Positions 37,477-46,840 of a stretch of DNA of 64,000 nt are shown piece after piece. This DNA is from Nostoc mirabile CHAB5784 (lineage in GTDB: Bacteria; Cyanobacteriota; Cyanobacteriia; Cyanobacteriales; Nostocaceae). The position numbers and the translations under genes are program-made. The stretch spans positions 1-64,000 of the forward strand of contig NZ_JAIVFS010000010.1 of the NCBI RefSeq assembly GCF_020829645.1, in the 5' to 3' direction. Every line of letters starts with the position of its first letter. The stretch's first letter is position 1. The notes under the pieces are model-generated. The model had not been told where the DNA came from. It was given only the letters and a program-made list of their open reading frames with translations, and ran no database searches.

Positions 37477-38223
37477 TTACACTGACTGAAAATTCACAAT
37501 TCGAGCGAAACTCTCAGCTTCCAGACTTGCTCCTCCTACTAAAACACCATCAATTTCTGGTTGAGCCATGATCTCATCAATATTATTCGGCTTAACTGAG
37601 CCACCATATTGAATTGATACATTTGGATTACTCAATTGACTACGAATTAAGCCAATTATTCGATTAGCTTCCGCGGCTTCACAAGTGTCACCAGTACCAA
37701 TCGCCCAAATCGGTTCGTAGGCAATCACCAAATTCTCCTGATCAATATCTACCAAGCCTTTGTCGAGTTGGAGAGCAATCAGTGATTCAGTTTCTCTGGC
37801 ATCTCGTTGTTGTTTAGTTTCGCCAACACAGAGAATTGGGGTCAAACCAAACCTTTGAGCAGTTCGGAGGCGCAGATTAACGGTTGCGTCCGTTTCACAA
37901 AAGAATTGCCGTCGTTCGCTATGACCGACAATCACAAAGCGCACACCAAGTTCTGTCAGCATTGGGGCAGAAATCTCACCCGTATAGGCTCCAAATTCTT
38001 CCCAGTGGACATTTTGCGCTCCCAGTTGGATGAGGCTACCGTGCAAACTCTTGGACAAAACACTTAAATCAGTGAACGGAGGGCACAATATCACTTCTCG
38101 CCCTTGGGGGGTTTCCTCTAAGTGGGGCAGAAATCCTTGTAAAAACTCCTGGGTCTCTGCCTGGGTTTTGAACATTTTCCAGTTGCCGGCAATAACGATT
38201 TTCCGCACAGGTAATTTAGTCAA
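37477..38223 (-). CDS. tpiA: Triosephosphate isomerase
   Basis: 248 residues. Motifs: GNWKMFKT (active-site Lys), [13 protein letters not shown] (active-site His), [16 protein letters not shown] (active-site Glu and loop 6) and [11 protein letters not shown], followed by [14 protein letters not shown] glycolytic and Calvin-cycle enzyme. First gene of the tpiA-folP pair. Confidence 0.97.
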   Translation of the reverse strand: MTKLPVRKIVIAGNWKMFKTQAETQEFLQGFLPHLEETPQGREVILCPPFTDLSVLSKSLHGSLIQLGAQNVHWEEFGAYTGEISAPMLTELGVRFVIVGHSERRQFFCETDATVNLRLRTAQRFGLTPILCVGETKQQRDARETESLIALQLDKGLVDIDQENLVIAYEPIWAIGTGDTCEAAEANRIIGLIRSQLSNPNVSIQYGGSVKPNNIDEIMAQPEIDGVLVGGASLEAESFARIVNFQSV

Positions 38224-38267
38224 GATCCTAACGCGTTATTTAGATGCATTTTTCAGTTTATGACTTT

Positions 38268-38318
38268 TTGTTAGTCATTGGTCATTAGTCATTGGTCATT
38301 AGTCATTGGTCATTGGGC
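38268..38318. repeat. Heptameric TCATTGG/TCATTAG tandem repeat
   Basis: Alternating TTAGTCA and TTGGTCA heptamers upstream of tpiA; the complement of the arrays at 11345 and 27010. Confidence 0.88.
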
Positions 38319-38434
38319 ATGGGGTATACTTATTCCCCTTGTCTCCTTTGTCTGCGTCATCTCGCCAAACCGCTTCTAAAAATAACTAGGATAGTAAAGG
38401 GGGTGTATCTAAAATCCTAAAATCTAAAATTAAT

Positions 38435-39916
38435 ATGACTTCGACATTGCCCGTGCCTGAACCTGATCAAAGCGATTCCGCTAACACTGACGCAAATTCT
38501 CTCAGCTGGGAGGAACAACTGGATAGTGCCATTTTCAGTTTTGAAGATATTCAGACGGAACTGAACTATAAACAAGCACAAACGGCGCTGCGAAACTTGG
38601 TAGCCAATCTTGACCTCACCCTCCAAGAAAAAACCGGATTGGAGACGGAAATTGCTGATTTGGAAACTATGCTGGGGAAGTTAGACCGCATGGTGGTGCA
38701 GATTGCGGCTTTTGGCATGGTGGGACGTGGTAAGTCTTCTCTACTCAATTCTTTGGTTGGGCAAACAGTATTTGAAACTGGGCCGCTGCATGGTGTCACT
38801 CGTGCTGCACAAAGAGTTAATTGGAGTATTAGTGAAGAAGCGATTGGAGAAACTGAACGTGCTTTGCGAGTTACTCTCCCTGGTGTAGGTCAATCCCAGG
38901 TGGAATTAATTGACACTCCTGGGTTAGATGAAGTAGATGGTGCAACCCGTGCCGCATTAGCTGAACAGATTGCAAAACTTGCGGATTTGATTCTGTTTGT
39001 GATATCTGGCGACATGACAAAGCTAGAATACGCTGCCCTTTCTCAGTTGCGGGAAGCAGGTAAACCGATCATTCTGGTGTTTAATAAAGTAGACCAGTAT
39101 CCAGAAGCAGACCGGATGGCAATTTATCACAAAATCCGGGATGAAAGGGTGCGGGAATTACTCACACCTCTAGAAATTGTCATGGCTGCGGCATCGCCAT
39201 TAGTGAAGACGGCGATTCGTCGCCCTGATGGTACTAGGGGCATACAGTTGCGTACAGGTAATGCCCAAGTTGAGGAACTCAAGCTGAAAATATTGGAGAT
39301 TCTGCATCGTGAGGGTAAAGCTTTGGTTGCTCTCAATACCATGCTTTATGCCGATATCGTAAATGAGCAGTTGATAGAACGAAAACTGATGATTCGGGAG
39401 GTGAATGCTAATCAGTTGATTTGGAAGGCTGTGATGACCAAGGCACTAGCGATCGCACTTAATCCCGTAACTGTGGTAGATATTCTGAGTAGTGTAGTTA
39501 TTGATATTGCTCTGATTTTGGGTTTATCTAAACTCTATGGCTTCTCTATGACTGAAGCCGGGGCTGTACAATTGCTACAAAAAATCGCCCTGAGTATGGG
39601 CGGAATTGGTGCAAGTGAATTGTTAGCAAATTTGGGCTTGAGTGGATTAAAAACTTTACTTGGTATCTCTGCAACAGCTACCGCAGGTGCTGCCCTTGGC
39701 CCTTATATATCGGTGGCAGTCACGCAAGCGGGAGTAGCTGGTGTTTCTTCTTACGGGATTGGACAAGTTACCAAAGTTTATTTAGCTAATGGTGCTACTT
39801 GGGGGCCTGATGGGCCAAAAGCAGTGATTAATCGGATTTTGGCAAACTTGGATGAGACTTCAATTCTCAACCGCATTAAAGATGAATTACTCCACAAGGT
39901 AAAACTTAGAAAGTGA
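38435..39916 (+). CDS. GTPase with a C-terminal DUF697-like membrane region
   Basis: 493 residues. The G domain includes G1 GMVGRGKSSLLNSLVG, G3 IDTPGLDEVDG and G4 LVFNKVDQYP. An N-terminal helical region precedes it. The C-terminal part (ALAIALNPVTVVDILSSVVI; GASELLANLGLSGLKTLLG) matches the DUF697 pattern of hydrophobic helices. Family members are conserved in cyanobacteria and plastid lineages, and their role is poorly known; membrane-related functions are suspected. Single gene on the plus strand. Confidence 0.87.
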   Translation: MTSTLPVPEPDQSDSANTDANSLSWEEQLDSAIFSFEDIQTELNYKQAQTALRNLVANLDLTLQEKTGLETEIADLETMLGKLDRMVVQIAAFGMVGRGKSSLLNSLVGQTVFETGPLHGVTRAAQRVNWSISEEAIGETERALRVTLPGVGQSQVELIDTPGLDEVDGATRAALAEQIAKLADLILFVISGDMTKLEYAALSQLREAGKPIILVFNKVDQYPEADRMAIYHKIRDERVRELLTPLEIVMAAASPLVKTAIRRPDGTRGIQLRTGNAQVEELKLKILEILHREGKALVALNTMLYADIVNEQLIERKLMIREVNANQLIWKAVMTKALAIALNPVTVVDILSSVVIDIALILGLSKLYGFSMTEAGAVQLLQKIALSMGGIGASELLANLGLSGLKTLLGISATATAGAALGPYISVAVTQAGVAGVSSYGIGQVTKVYLANGATWGPDGPKAVINRILANLDETSILNRIKDELLHKVKLRK

Positions 39917-40060
39917 TGCATAGAGGTGGAGTTAATAAGGTTCGGTTAGTTATGTTTATCCCTAGAAAACCTTCCAGTCCATGCCACCTGCTTCTCCTTT
40001 TCAGAAATGCTGCGCGTAAGCTTGCTTTAACTAATTTGTAATTCGTAATTACAAATTATT
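39917..40060. other. Spacer between the GTPase and the broken Rpn gene
   Basis: About 140 bases with a TTCGGTTAGT start and TAATTTGTAATTCGTAATTACAAATTA-like palindromic repeats at 40034-40060. No gene. Confidence 0.4.
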
Positions 40061-40170
40061 TTAAATGCTTATATTTGCCTCAAGCCAAGCAACTCAATCA
40101 GATACATTTGAAAAATCTAAAAACTCTTCTCCTAATTGTTCCAATTGTTCAGTAGATAAGACTTGAATTC

Positions 40171-40774
40171 CAGGGTAAGCTCATCTAATTTGGTATAAAG
40201 TGAACTTGACAAATTAGAGAAGATAAGTATGAACAACCGGATAAAAAATGCACTTGACAACTGAGCAAGATAAATGAGAAGACTTCAATGCTGTTGTTAA
40301 AAAAATGTCAGGAGTCAAGTTGATGTCACAGGGCTTTGAAACTAAATCTGCTGATGCTCTGAAAAATCCTAGCGGTCAGAGAAAGCCAAAAGAAATAGTG
40401 GACATCGGTAGTATTCAACAGAGTCTAGTTGGGCATTTTGCGGAACTCAAAGACCCCAGAGTTTATCGGTCGGGCTATCCGAAAACATTGGGGTATTGAA
40501 AACGAGGCTCATTGGACGCTTGATTGTACCTTTGCAGAAGATGCTTGTCGCATTCGTTCTTTCCACAGTCCACGAAATTTCGCTCTTTTAAGACGCATTG
40601 CTCTCAACGCTCTCAACTATGAACAGACCTACAAACGTAGTCTTCGTCAAAAAATGAAACGCACCGCTATGGATAACAATTATATGATTCGGGTTCTCAG
40701 TTGTTGTTTTATTTACTCTAAGTTAGATTCTTCTCATCCTTTGTGTCAAGCCTAATTGAGATGCTCTTACCCTG
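40171..40774 (+). mobile_element. ISAs1-type insertion sequence, internally deleted, with 10-bp target duplication
   Basis: 604 bp bounded by inverted ends CAGGGTAAGCTCATCTAATT and the complement of AATTGAGATGCTCTTACCCTG. The flanks ACTTGAATTC (40161-40170) and ACTCGAATTC (40775-40784) match at 9 of 10 positions, a 10-bp duplication of the target. A full ISAs1 element is about twice as long, so the interior is deleted. Confidence 0.85.
40314..40755 (+). pseudogene. ISAs1-family transposase, N- and C-terminal ends fused by deletion
   Basis: The first part contains SLVGHFAELKDPRVYR, the N-terminal signature of ISAs1 transposases. It stops at 40497-40499. In a second frame the sequence continues AIRKHWGIENEAHWTLDCTF, SFHSPRNFALLRRIALNALN, the conserved C-terminal region with the catalytic Glu context. 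The catalytic Asp regions between them are missing; the junction lies near 40470-40480. Confidence 0.8.
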
Positions 40775-41204
40775 ACTCGAATTCTCTCAACTATTGATGA
40801 ATCAATTTCTCCAAAACGACAATTTAACTGACGAGTTAGGAAGCGAAAAGCTTCTTTTTGTTCTCCTCTTTGTTCTCCCTTCTGCAAAATATCCTGATAA
40901 ATCACTGATTCTTGCATAAAATCCTCCCGCAATAATTGATGAATAAAATCTTTCTCAAACTTCAACCCTGCTAAAATCTCCGTGTAAGCAGCAGTATTTT
41001 GTCTTGTCTCGATATCTGGAATTTTAGCAATTTCTTCGGGCGTAACAGGAACTTGATATTTCCGTGTCAATCGGACATAGTAATCTAGCATCCGCAGAGA
41101 AATTGGTTTTTGGGATTTGATTGTGGTTTGAAATTCTAGGTGTAAAATCCGATTTTCTGTTTGTAGAAATGTCACTGAATCAGCACGTATCGGTTCGATG
41201 CTTA

Positions 41205-41326
41205 GGGACTTCCAAGAAATAAATTATCCAAATGAACGAACCACAGAGACGCAGAGAACACAGAGAGGGGAGAAATAGAGAAGATTTTTGCGTCAGTTTT
41301 GGGATATTTTTTTATTTGGAAGTCCC
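41205..41326. mobile_element. MITE-like element, family B (122 bp, TTA duplication)
   Basis: Ends GGGACTTCCAA and TTGGAAGTCCC, flanked by TTA at 41202-41204 and 41327-41329. The interior contains CGAACCACAGAGACGCAGAG, a motif common in this genome. It lies within the broken Rpn gene and next to the family A element, whose left flank it used as target. Confidence 0.85.
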
Positions 41327-41330
41327 TTAA

Positions 41331-41476
41331 TATCATGTTCGCATAATTAGTTATGATTTCCACAGTCATTGCACCCCACCCCTTAATCCCCTCCCCGCAA
41401 GCGGGGAGGGGAGACGAAGCGACGATTGTCGGGGTGGGGTGATTTGAGTTTAATAAACAATCAAGCGAACCTGATA
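41331..41476. mobile_element. MITE-like element, family A copy 3 (146 bp, TAA duplication)
   Basis: Ends TATCATGTTCGC and GCGAACCTGATA, flanked by TAA (41328-41330 and 41477-41479). Same length as copy 1 but in opposite orientation. It interrupts the Rpn-family gene between codons for ILKTE and LSIEP. Confidence 0.88.
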
Positions 41477-41590
41477 TAATTCGGTTTTTAAGATTTCAAT
41501 TGTTCGTGGTTCTTGATTTAATAGCCAACGGGTAAAATCACGGGGGTATTTTTCTGCGAGTATTTTACAAAGGTTGTCATATTCTGCCAT

Positions 41591-42031
41591 CTATAAAGAT
41601 TGCACCTGATTTTATTGATTATTTTAGAGGCGATGTCTAGGGCGGGCTATGACGCTCTCTACGAGACGCTGCGCGTAGCAAGATCCCCGTAGGGGTACGA
41701 ATACTCGCTAACACAACTCTTGGAGACGCACTCGCGTTCGCTATCGGCGTCGTAGCTTAATTTGGGCACATTTTTTATGGCGACATGTATTTATAACTTG
41801 GAACTTCGACCTTTTAACTCGAAACTTCGACCTTTTAACTCGAAGGCTAGAGCTTGGAACTCGGAACTTCGACCTTTGAACTCGAAATGTCAAGTTCTAC
41901 ACTCAAACGCCGAGCTTCTAAGCTCTAACTTTCAACCTTTTAGGCACAATTGCCGATAGATTTTCTCCACTACTGATGCTTATGGCTGCACTTTCAGAGA
42001 TTTACAGATGAAATTGCGTCCTCATCAACTT
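41591..42031. other. Intergenic region with palindromic and 21-bp repeats
   Basis: About 440 bases. A palindromic interspersed repeat fills 41636-41755 (CTCTCTACGAGACGCTGCGC, GATCCCCGTAGGGGTAC). It is followed by a 21-bp array (41801-41947). No gene is supported. Confidence 0.55.
41801..41947. repeat. Seven-unit degenerate 21-bp tandem repeat array
   Basis: Units start at 41801, 41822, 41843, 41864, 41885, 41906 and 41927. The best-conserved unit reads GAACTTCGACCTTTTAACTC plus G. Later units diverge but keep the 21-base period. The plus strand is open through the array (LRPFNSK heptapeptides) from ATG 41777, giving 61 codons. Same period as the array at 1638 but unrelated sequence. Confidence 0.85.
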
Positions 42032-43684
42032 TTAGTTTCTACCTTTGAAAGAGTTTAGCCATTCTTGAACTTGTTCGCGGGCAATATCGCGCCCCCCAAG
42101 ACCAAAAGCTAGGGCAATAGCAACTGCGATCGCACCTAGTAAAAGTCCAAAGGCTAAATTCACAATATCACTGGCAACTCCAATCTGTTGCAGTGCCATT
42201 GCAGACACTAAGGTAATAATTGCAATCCGCGCCACTTGTCCTAAAATCTGTGCTTGACGTTCGCCAGAACTGGTAATGATGTTAAAAGCCAGATTTGCCA
42301 GGAATAAGCCAATGGCAAATATCACTAATCCCGCCAAAATCCGCCCGAATATGATCACAATCCCAGACACTAATGCTGTCAGGGCTGGAATATTCAAGAT
42401 ATTCACCGCCGCTACCGTTGCAAATAGCATGATCCCCACTAAAGCAACAATGCCTGCAATTTCCGATGGAGTGCGGCTTGGAATCGGGGGGGTTGTTGAT
42501 TCTGTTGAAACTACAATTCGTCTGCTGGGTGTTGTCAGACCCAAAATAGTGAAAATGTTATTAAAACCTAAATTGGTGAGGATACTTGTAACCAAATCCG
42601 CGATAAACCGCCCTACGAAATAGGCAACAATCAAAATTGCTACGGCTGTAAAAATGGCAGGTAAAGCGTTGAGAATCTGTTGCAGCATTGCGATCGCAGG
42701 CACAGAGATCGCACTAATTTCTAGGGCATTGAGGGCTGCGATCGCCACAGGAATCAAAATCAAAACATAGACAATTGTGCCGATAATACTCGATAGAGGT
42801 TGCACGCCCGCAGTCGAAGATAATCCTAAGCGACTACCTAAATGGTCGATGCCAGTTGTCGCCAGCAAGTTCGTTACAATCCGCCGCACCACATTAGCTA
42901 TGAACCAGCCAACTACAGCAATTAGCGCCGCCGCTAAAATGTTCGGTAGAATTAGCAAAACTTCTGTAATTAGAGCTTGGACTGGTTGTAGAGCCTGCCT
43001 TAGTTCCAGAGTATCTAAAACGGGGGCCAGAAACAGTAAAAATATAAACCAATACAGAGCATTGCCAATCGTCTCACTCAAAGACAGCCGATTGAGGCTG
43101 GGTGCCCTGTCCTCTGGTTCTGGATTCAAACGCTCATCCAGGTTAAATGCCTGTAATGAGCGCACAGTGATAATCTTCACAATGGTCGCCAAAAACCAGG
43201 CGGCTACCAAAAGGATTCCCGCACCAACCAACTTTGGCAAAAAGCCAATAAGTTGATTGAGAAAATTATTCAGGGGTCGAGACGCTATCTCCAAATCCAA
43301 TGTCTGTAAAACAGCTACCGCCGTCAACAGGATAATGCTCCAAAAGACTAAGCTGGAGATTAATTTCTCCACTTGGAGAACATCTTGACGACCCGTTATC
43401 CCTGCGGCAATGCGGTTATCTATGTTTGTGCGATTGAGGATTCCTCGCGTCACTGCCGCTGCGATCGCTGCAATTAGCCAACCTACTAACAAAATTGCCA
43501 CTGCCCCCAGCAGACGGGGTATAAACAGAATCAACTGTTGAACAATACCTTGCACATCAGAGATTCCTTGATTCACTGCTGGTTGAATTGGTTGCAGGCT
43601 GGGCGATTGTGCCAAAAATTGCTGCACCCTCGTGGACAAAGCAACTCCTATCACCTGGGTTATTCCTTGCCAAGTTGTGTTCAT
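42032..43684 (-). CDS. Mechanosensitive channel-like membrane protein with repeated TM-helix modules
   Basis: 550 residues dominated by about ten hydrophobic helices. A repeated module occurs several times: LIGFLPKLVGAGILLVAAWF, LILPNILAAALIAVVGWFIA, ALPAIFTAVAILIVAYFVGR. This is the conserved TM-helix repeat found with small-conductance mechanosensitive channel homologues. The final part LAFGLGGRDIAREQVQEWL matches the pore-helix-like end (GLGGRDIA) of such proteins. No soluble MscS C-terminal domain follows. Likely plasma-membrane osmotic function. Single gene. Confidence 0.85.
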   Translation of the reverse strand: MNTTWQGITQVIGVALSTRVQQFLAQSPSLQPIQPAVNQGISDVQGIVQQLILFIPRLLGAVAILLVGWLIAAIAAAVTRGILNRTNIDNRIAAGITGRQDVLQVEKLISSLVFWSIILLTAVAVLQTLDLEIASRPLNNFLNQLIGFLPKLVGAGILLVAAWFLATIVKIITVRSLQAFNLDERLNPEPEDRAPSLNRLSLSETIGNALYWFIFLLFLAPVLDTLELRQALQPVQALITEVLLILPNILAAALIAVVGWFIANVVRRIVTNLLATTGIDHLGSRLGLSSTAGVQPLSSIIGTIVYVLILIPVAIAALNALEISAISVPAIAMLQQILNALPAIFTAVAILIVAYFVGRFIADLVTSILTNLGFNNIFTILGLTTPSRRIVVSTESTTPPIPSRTPSEIAGIVALVGIMLFATVAAVNILNIPALTALVSGIVIIFGRILAGLVIFAIGLFLANLAFNIITSSGERQAQILGQVARIAIITLVSAMALQQIGVASDIVNLAFGLLLGAIAVAIALAFGLGGRDIAREQVQEWLNSFKGRN

Positions 43685-43918
43685 GGTTTTCGGGAATTAA
43701 GCTTAAGTATTCGCTGCAAAAACTTGAGTCAGTGGGGGCGCACAGCTAGCTGTGCGCCCCTACTTGTGTTTTGCCTATCAATTTACCAGTAAAGATATAC
43801 ATCTATGGCATTGATATCAAGAGTAATTTCTGACTGGTTACTAAATATTTGATTTAATCTACTGACAGTGCTGAATTTTGCGTTACTCTAATTGCAGCAA
43901 CAGCATCAGAGATATAAA

Positions 43919-44362
43919 ATGTCTCAAGTTTTGTCACAATCGATTCAAATTAATGCTACAGCTACGGTGGTGGAGCGCTGTATTAGCGATTTAGCTCTCA
44001 TGCATCGCTGGCTCAACCCCGTTCTCCGTTGCGAACCTGTGGGTGAAGCTTGGAGTACTGATGTTGGCAGTGAAAGTCGTTTTATCATTCAAATTCCTCT
44101 GCTGAAACCCACGTTGAATAGTGTAGTTGTAGAACGACAACCGGGTTTGGTAGTTTGGGAATTTCAGGGATTTTTTCAAGGGCGCGATCGCTGGGAATGT
44201 CAGCCAACAAAAAAGGGAACGCTCCTACTCAACCGCTTTGAGTACGATATCCCTAACCCCTTAGTTAGTTGGGGTTTCAACACCTTTGCTGCGTCTTGGA
44301 CAAAAGAAGATATGCAAGCCCAACTGCGCCGCCTCAAACGAGTTGCAGAACAACAAAATTAG
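43919..44362 (+). CDS. SRPBCC (START-like) family protein
   Basis: 147 residues from ATG 43919 (a TTG nine codons earlier is less likely). SQSIQINATATVVERCISDL followed by HRWLNPVLRCEPVG is the usual first strand and helix of the SRPBCC fold. RDRWECQPTKKGTLLLNRFEY and the C-terminal long helix complete it. Such proteins bind hydrophobic ligands; the ligand is unknown. Convergent with no neighbour; stands alone. Confidence 0.85.
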   Translation: MSQVLSQSIQINATATVVERCISDLALMHRWLNPVLRCEPVGEAWSTDVGSESRFIIQIPLLKPTLNSVVVERQPGLVVWEFQGFFQGRDRWECQPTKKGTLLLNRFEYDIPNPLVSWGFNTFAASWTKEDMQAQLRRLKRVAEQQN

Positions 44363-44882
44363 TCATTTTTACTTGTGAATACTCACCAGAGTCCTCGCGC
44401 CGTGGAGAGCAAGTGCATTCATGCATGGGGGTAAGGCGTAGGCGATTTTAAGACGCTCGCAGGCTCGCTAACGCTGCGCTATCGCCGTCAAAAAAATTAG
44501 GCAAATCATGAAATAATAATTAGTATGTTGAAATTGGATAAGGCACTGCGTAACCCGGTAGAAACGGCTTTCCAGTAAACAAGAGACTGTCGCGTAGTCT
44601 CAACAGGGTAGAAACATATTGATTGCTATTGGCAAACCAATGTGTTTTTGGGGCGTGGGGATGAGTCCATCCTCTGTTAATCGTAACCGTGCCTAGAGGT
44701 TCGGAAGATAATGTTTCGGAACCTGTATAGGAACCAAGCCGCTATTTCTCTTTCTCTACTAAAAGCCCCCGACTTTAGTCGTGGGGAATGCATTACACCC
44801 ATGCTTCCCCTGCTTATCCGAACCGTATTGGGAGCAGGGGGAGAAAAGGGAGAAAATTTTACCTTGTCCCCCTCTTCTTCTT
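44363..44882. other. Intergenic region between the SRPBCC and oxidoreductase genes
   Basis: 520 bases. A palindromic repeat lies at 44430-44490 and an IS200/IS605-like end at about 44532-44786. The half-element TTATCCGAACCGTATTGG (44816-44833), related to the ends of family D, lies just before the oxidoreductase stop. The 95-codon plus-strand frame at 44711-44998 is not a credible gene. Confidence 0.5.
44532..44786 (+). mobile_element. IS200/IS605-type right end, possible omega-RNA region
   Basis: The segment ends in a hairpin, CCCCCGACT TT AGTCGTGGGG (44765-44786). Imperfect right-end hairpins of this kind are typical of IS200/IS605 elements in cyanobacteria. Upstream is a structured stretch with stems GAGACT/AGTCTC (44582-44601) and GGATGAGTCCATCC (44660-44673), but no intact tnpB. 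This fits a leftover tnpB 3' end with its guide-RNA region; the left end is not found. Confidence 0.45.
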
Positions 44883-45965
44883 TTAGGCTGTCGGGGTCAA
44901 TGATTGTACTCTTGATTCCGATTGCCAGTCTAATGGATTCAAAACTCGATCTTCCAGTGCCATCTGCTCAATCAAACTTGCCAGTCTTAGGGCTTTGAGA
45001 GCTTGTTCACCACCTACTGAGGGTTGATTGCCACCGTGTACACAGTTGACAAAATGCTCTAATTCTGCACTTAAGGGTTGAATATTGCTGGTGTAGACTT
45101 TTTCAATCACACCATCTTGCCTGTAAAGTACTTGTCGGTGGTCGGAGAGAGAATTAGCATTTGTTTGTCGGTGAATCAAAATTTCATTCTTGAGAAAATC
45201 TGCCTCAGTGAATGAATTTTTGCAATGGGCGACAATCCGGCGAATTTTTCGGTGGGTAACTTTACTGGCGGTCAGAGTAGCAACAATACCATTGGCAAAC
45301 CCCAAGGTGGCAGTTACGTAATCTAAATAACCAGAGTCCAGGGCGCGAGTACCGCTAGCAGTCAATTTTGTGACTGGGGAAGCAGCTAATTCCAGAAGTA
45401 GGTCGATGTCATGGATCATTAAATCCAGCACAACCGAAACATCGTTTGCCCGATCTGAGTAAGGACTCATCCTGTGGGCTTCTAGCGCCAGCAATTCCTC
45501 TGTTTTCAGAACTTGGCTCAGTTCTTTAAAAGCTGGGTTGAAACGCTCAATATGACCTACTTGCAGGATACATCCAGACTCAGCTGCGGCATTTACTAGG
45601 GACTCTGCCTCAGAAATACTGGCTGCGATCGGTTTTTCAATCAAAACATGAATTCCCGCTAACAGACAGTTGATGCCCACAGCGTAGTGCAGCCGGGTGG
45701 GAACAGCGACACAAACGGCTTCCACAAGGGGTAGCAGGTCACAGTAATCTTCAAAAAAACGCACCTTGTACTTGCTGGCAGTTTCTAAACCTCGCTCAAC
45801 GTTAATATCTGCCACTCCGACTAGTTCAACATCTTTCATTGAACTCAGCACGCGAGCGTGGTGTTGTCCCATGTTACCCACTCCAATCACGCCTATGCGG
45901 ATCGGTCGTGGCTGGTTACGCTGTGTATATGGATTCGGTTCTGCCACTGACATGCTATTTTGCAC
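44883..45965 (-). CDS. Gfo/Idh/MocA-family NAD(P)-dependent oxidoreductase
   Basis: About 360 residues. Rossmann motif IGVIGVGNMGQHHARVL, then the family signature EKPIAASISEAESLVNAA and HDIDLLLELA. The family acts on sugars, sugar-nucleotides or inositol; substrate unknown. Start choice: GTG 45965 has GAGGAG nine bases upstream; ATG 45953 (MSVAEPNPY) and ATG 45989 are alternatives. Single gene. Confidence 0.9.
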   Translation of the reverse strand: MQNSMSVAEPNPYTQRNQPRPIRIGVIGVGNMGQHHARVLSSMKDVELVGVADINVERGLETASKYKVRFFEDYCDLLPLVEAVCVAVPTRLHYAVGINCLLAGIHVLIEKPIAASISEAESLVNAAAESGCILQVGHIERFNPAFKELSQVLKTEELLALEAHRMSPYSDRANDVSVVLDLMIHDIDLLLELAASPVTKLTASGTRALDSGYLDYVTATLGFANGIVATLTASKVTHRKIRRIVAHCKNSFTEADFLKNEILIHRQTNANSLSDHRQVLYRQDGVIEKVYTSNIQPLSAELEHFVNCVHGGNQPSVGGEQALKALRLASLIEQMALEDRVLNPLDWQSESRVQSLTPTA

Positions 45966-45989
45966 TATTATTCTCTCCTCAACCACCAA

Positions 45990-46840
45990 ATTTAGAGACG
46001 TTACGGCCGTTGGCGTTTATACTCGAAAGCCAGTTACGATCCGTCTAAAACCATCCAGATGGTAACATAGAGCCTATGTTTATGAAGAATTTCAAAGTTT
46101 GTGATCGGTTCCCGTAATCCAGATATCTTTTGTATAGATAGTTCGGATATGCTTTAGATTTTGCACTTTCTACAATAAACATGTATCTTTTTATTAACTT
46201 TAAAACATTGAGTAAGACTTAAGTGTAAATTCTTTAAATTTCTAGCGTCGGCTTCTTCTGCTCCGACTTAACTTAATTGTTGCATTTAGACAATTAATTA
46301 CCGGGATCAATATTTAATTGATACTACTAAAATTACAAAGTCCTGAAAAAGTAACATGTGTGCTTTTTGAAAGAAAAATGCTATTGGAAATGATCGCCAC
46401 TGATTACTTGAAAAGATTTTTGTATGATTATTTGCACTATTGATCGTAGAAACTTACTCCTGCAAAGAAGCAAGTTATGCGTAGCGTCTAGTACCGCAAG
46501 GCAAAAATCAGCCCCAACTCTTAGAGACGCTGTGTTTCGACTTTGCTCAACATAAAGAAAGCGTTCGGGGAAGTCACGCATTCACGCATTCAAAAGTTTT
46601 GTATATCAAGGCTTTTGCAAGTTTTAAAATGGGAGCTTGATTTTTGCGCCCGCTGTACTAGTAGAGAAGACATTGCACCGCTTTTTGAGAGAAACTAGTG
46701 TAGATTGTTTCTTTGGAATATTTAAGGTGCGGCGTTGTTTGCCATTACTCACAGGGTTCAGGAGTCGCTTTGGCATTGCTGACTGACCAGAAATGTTGAG
46801 GTGTAATTTGGTGATTTAAAATCCAAAATTTGCAACCGAG
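45990..46840. other. Intergenic region upstream of queC
   Basis: About 850 A/T-rich bases with no supported gene or RNA that I recognise. A palindromic repeat fragment (AAGTTATGCGTAGCGTCTAG) lies near 46472-46491. I looked for a preQ1 riboswitch before queC and did not see one. Confidence 0.45.

Larger units (their letters stand above)
40061..41590 (-). pseudogene. Rpn-family (PD-(D/E)XK, DUF4351-like) gene split by one IS and two MITEs
   Basis: Three blocks on the minus strand add up to one protein. Block 1 (41590 down to 41477) reads MAEYDNLCKILAEKYPRDFT and ends ILKTEL. Block 2 (41204 to 40775) continues SIEPIRADS, TENRILHLEFQTTIKSQKP, then FRFLTRQLNCRFGEIDSS and ends VERIRV. Block 3 (from 40170) continues LSTEQLEQLGEEFLDFSNVS, reaches a TGA at 40094-40096 and could run on to TAA 40061. 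Removing each insertion with one copy of its duplication restores the frame. The family comprises transposase-like nucleases linked to recombination. Confidence 0.8.

Noticed and set aside
42276..43256. Long plus-strand ORFs of 115 and 159 codons opposite the MscS-like gene
   Set aside because: Antisense shadows of a hydrophobic coding region; the minus-strand gene has clear family motifs.
44711..44998. 95-codon plus-strand ORF
   Set aside because: It spans an IS200/IS605-like end and the 3' end of the oxidoreductase gene on the other strand, and has no recognisable domain.
46066..46840. preQ1 riboswitch upstream of queC
   Set aside because: No short pseudoknot with the A-rich tail typical of preQ1 riboswitches was found by eye.
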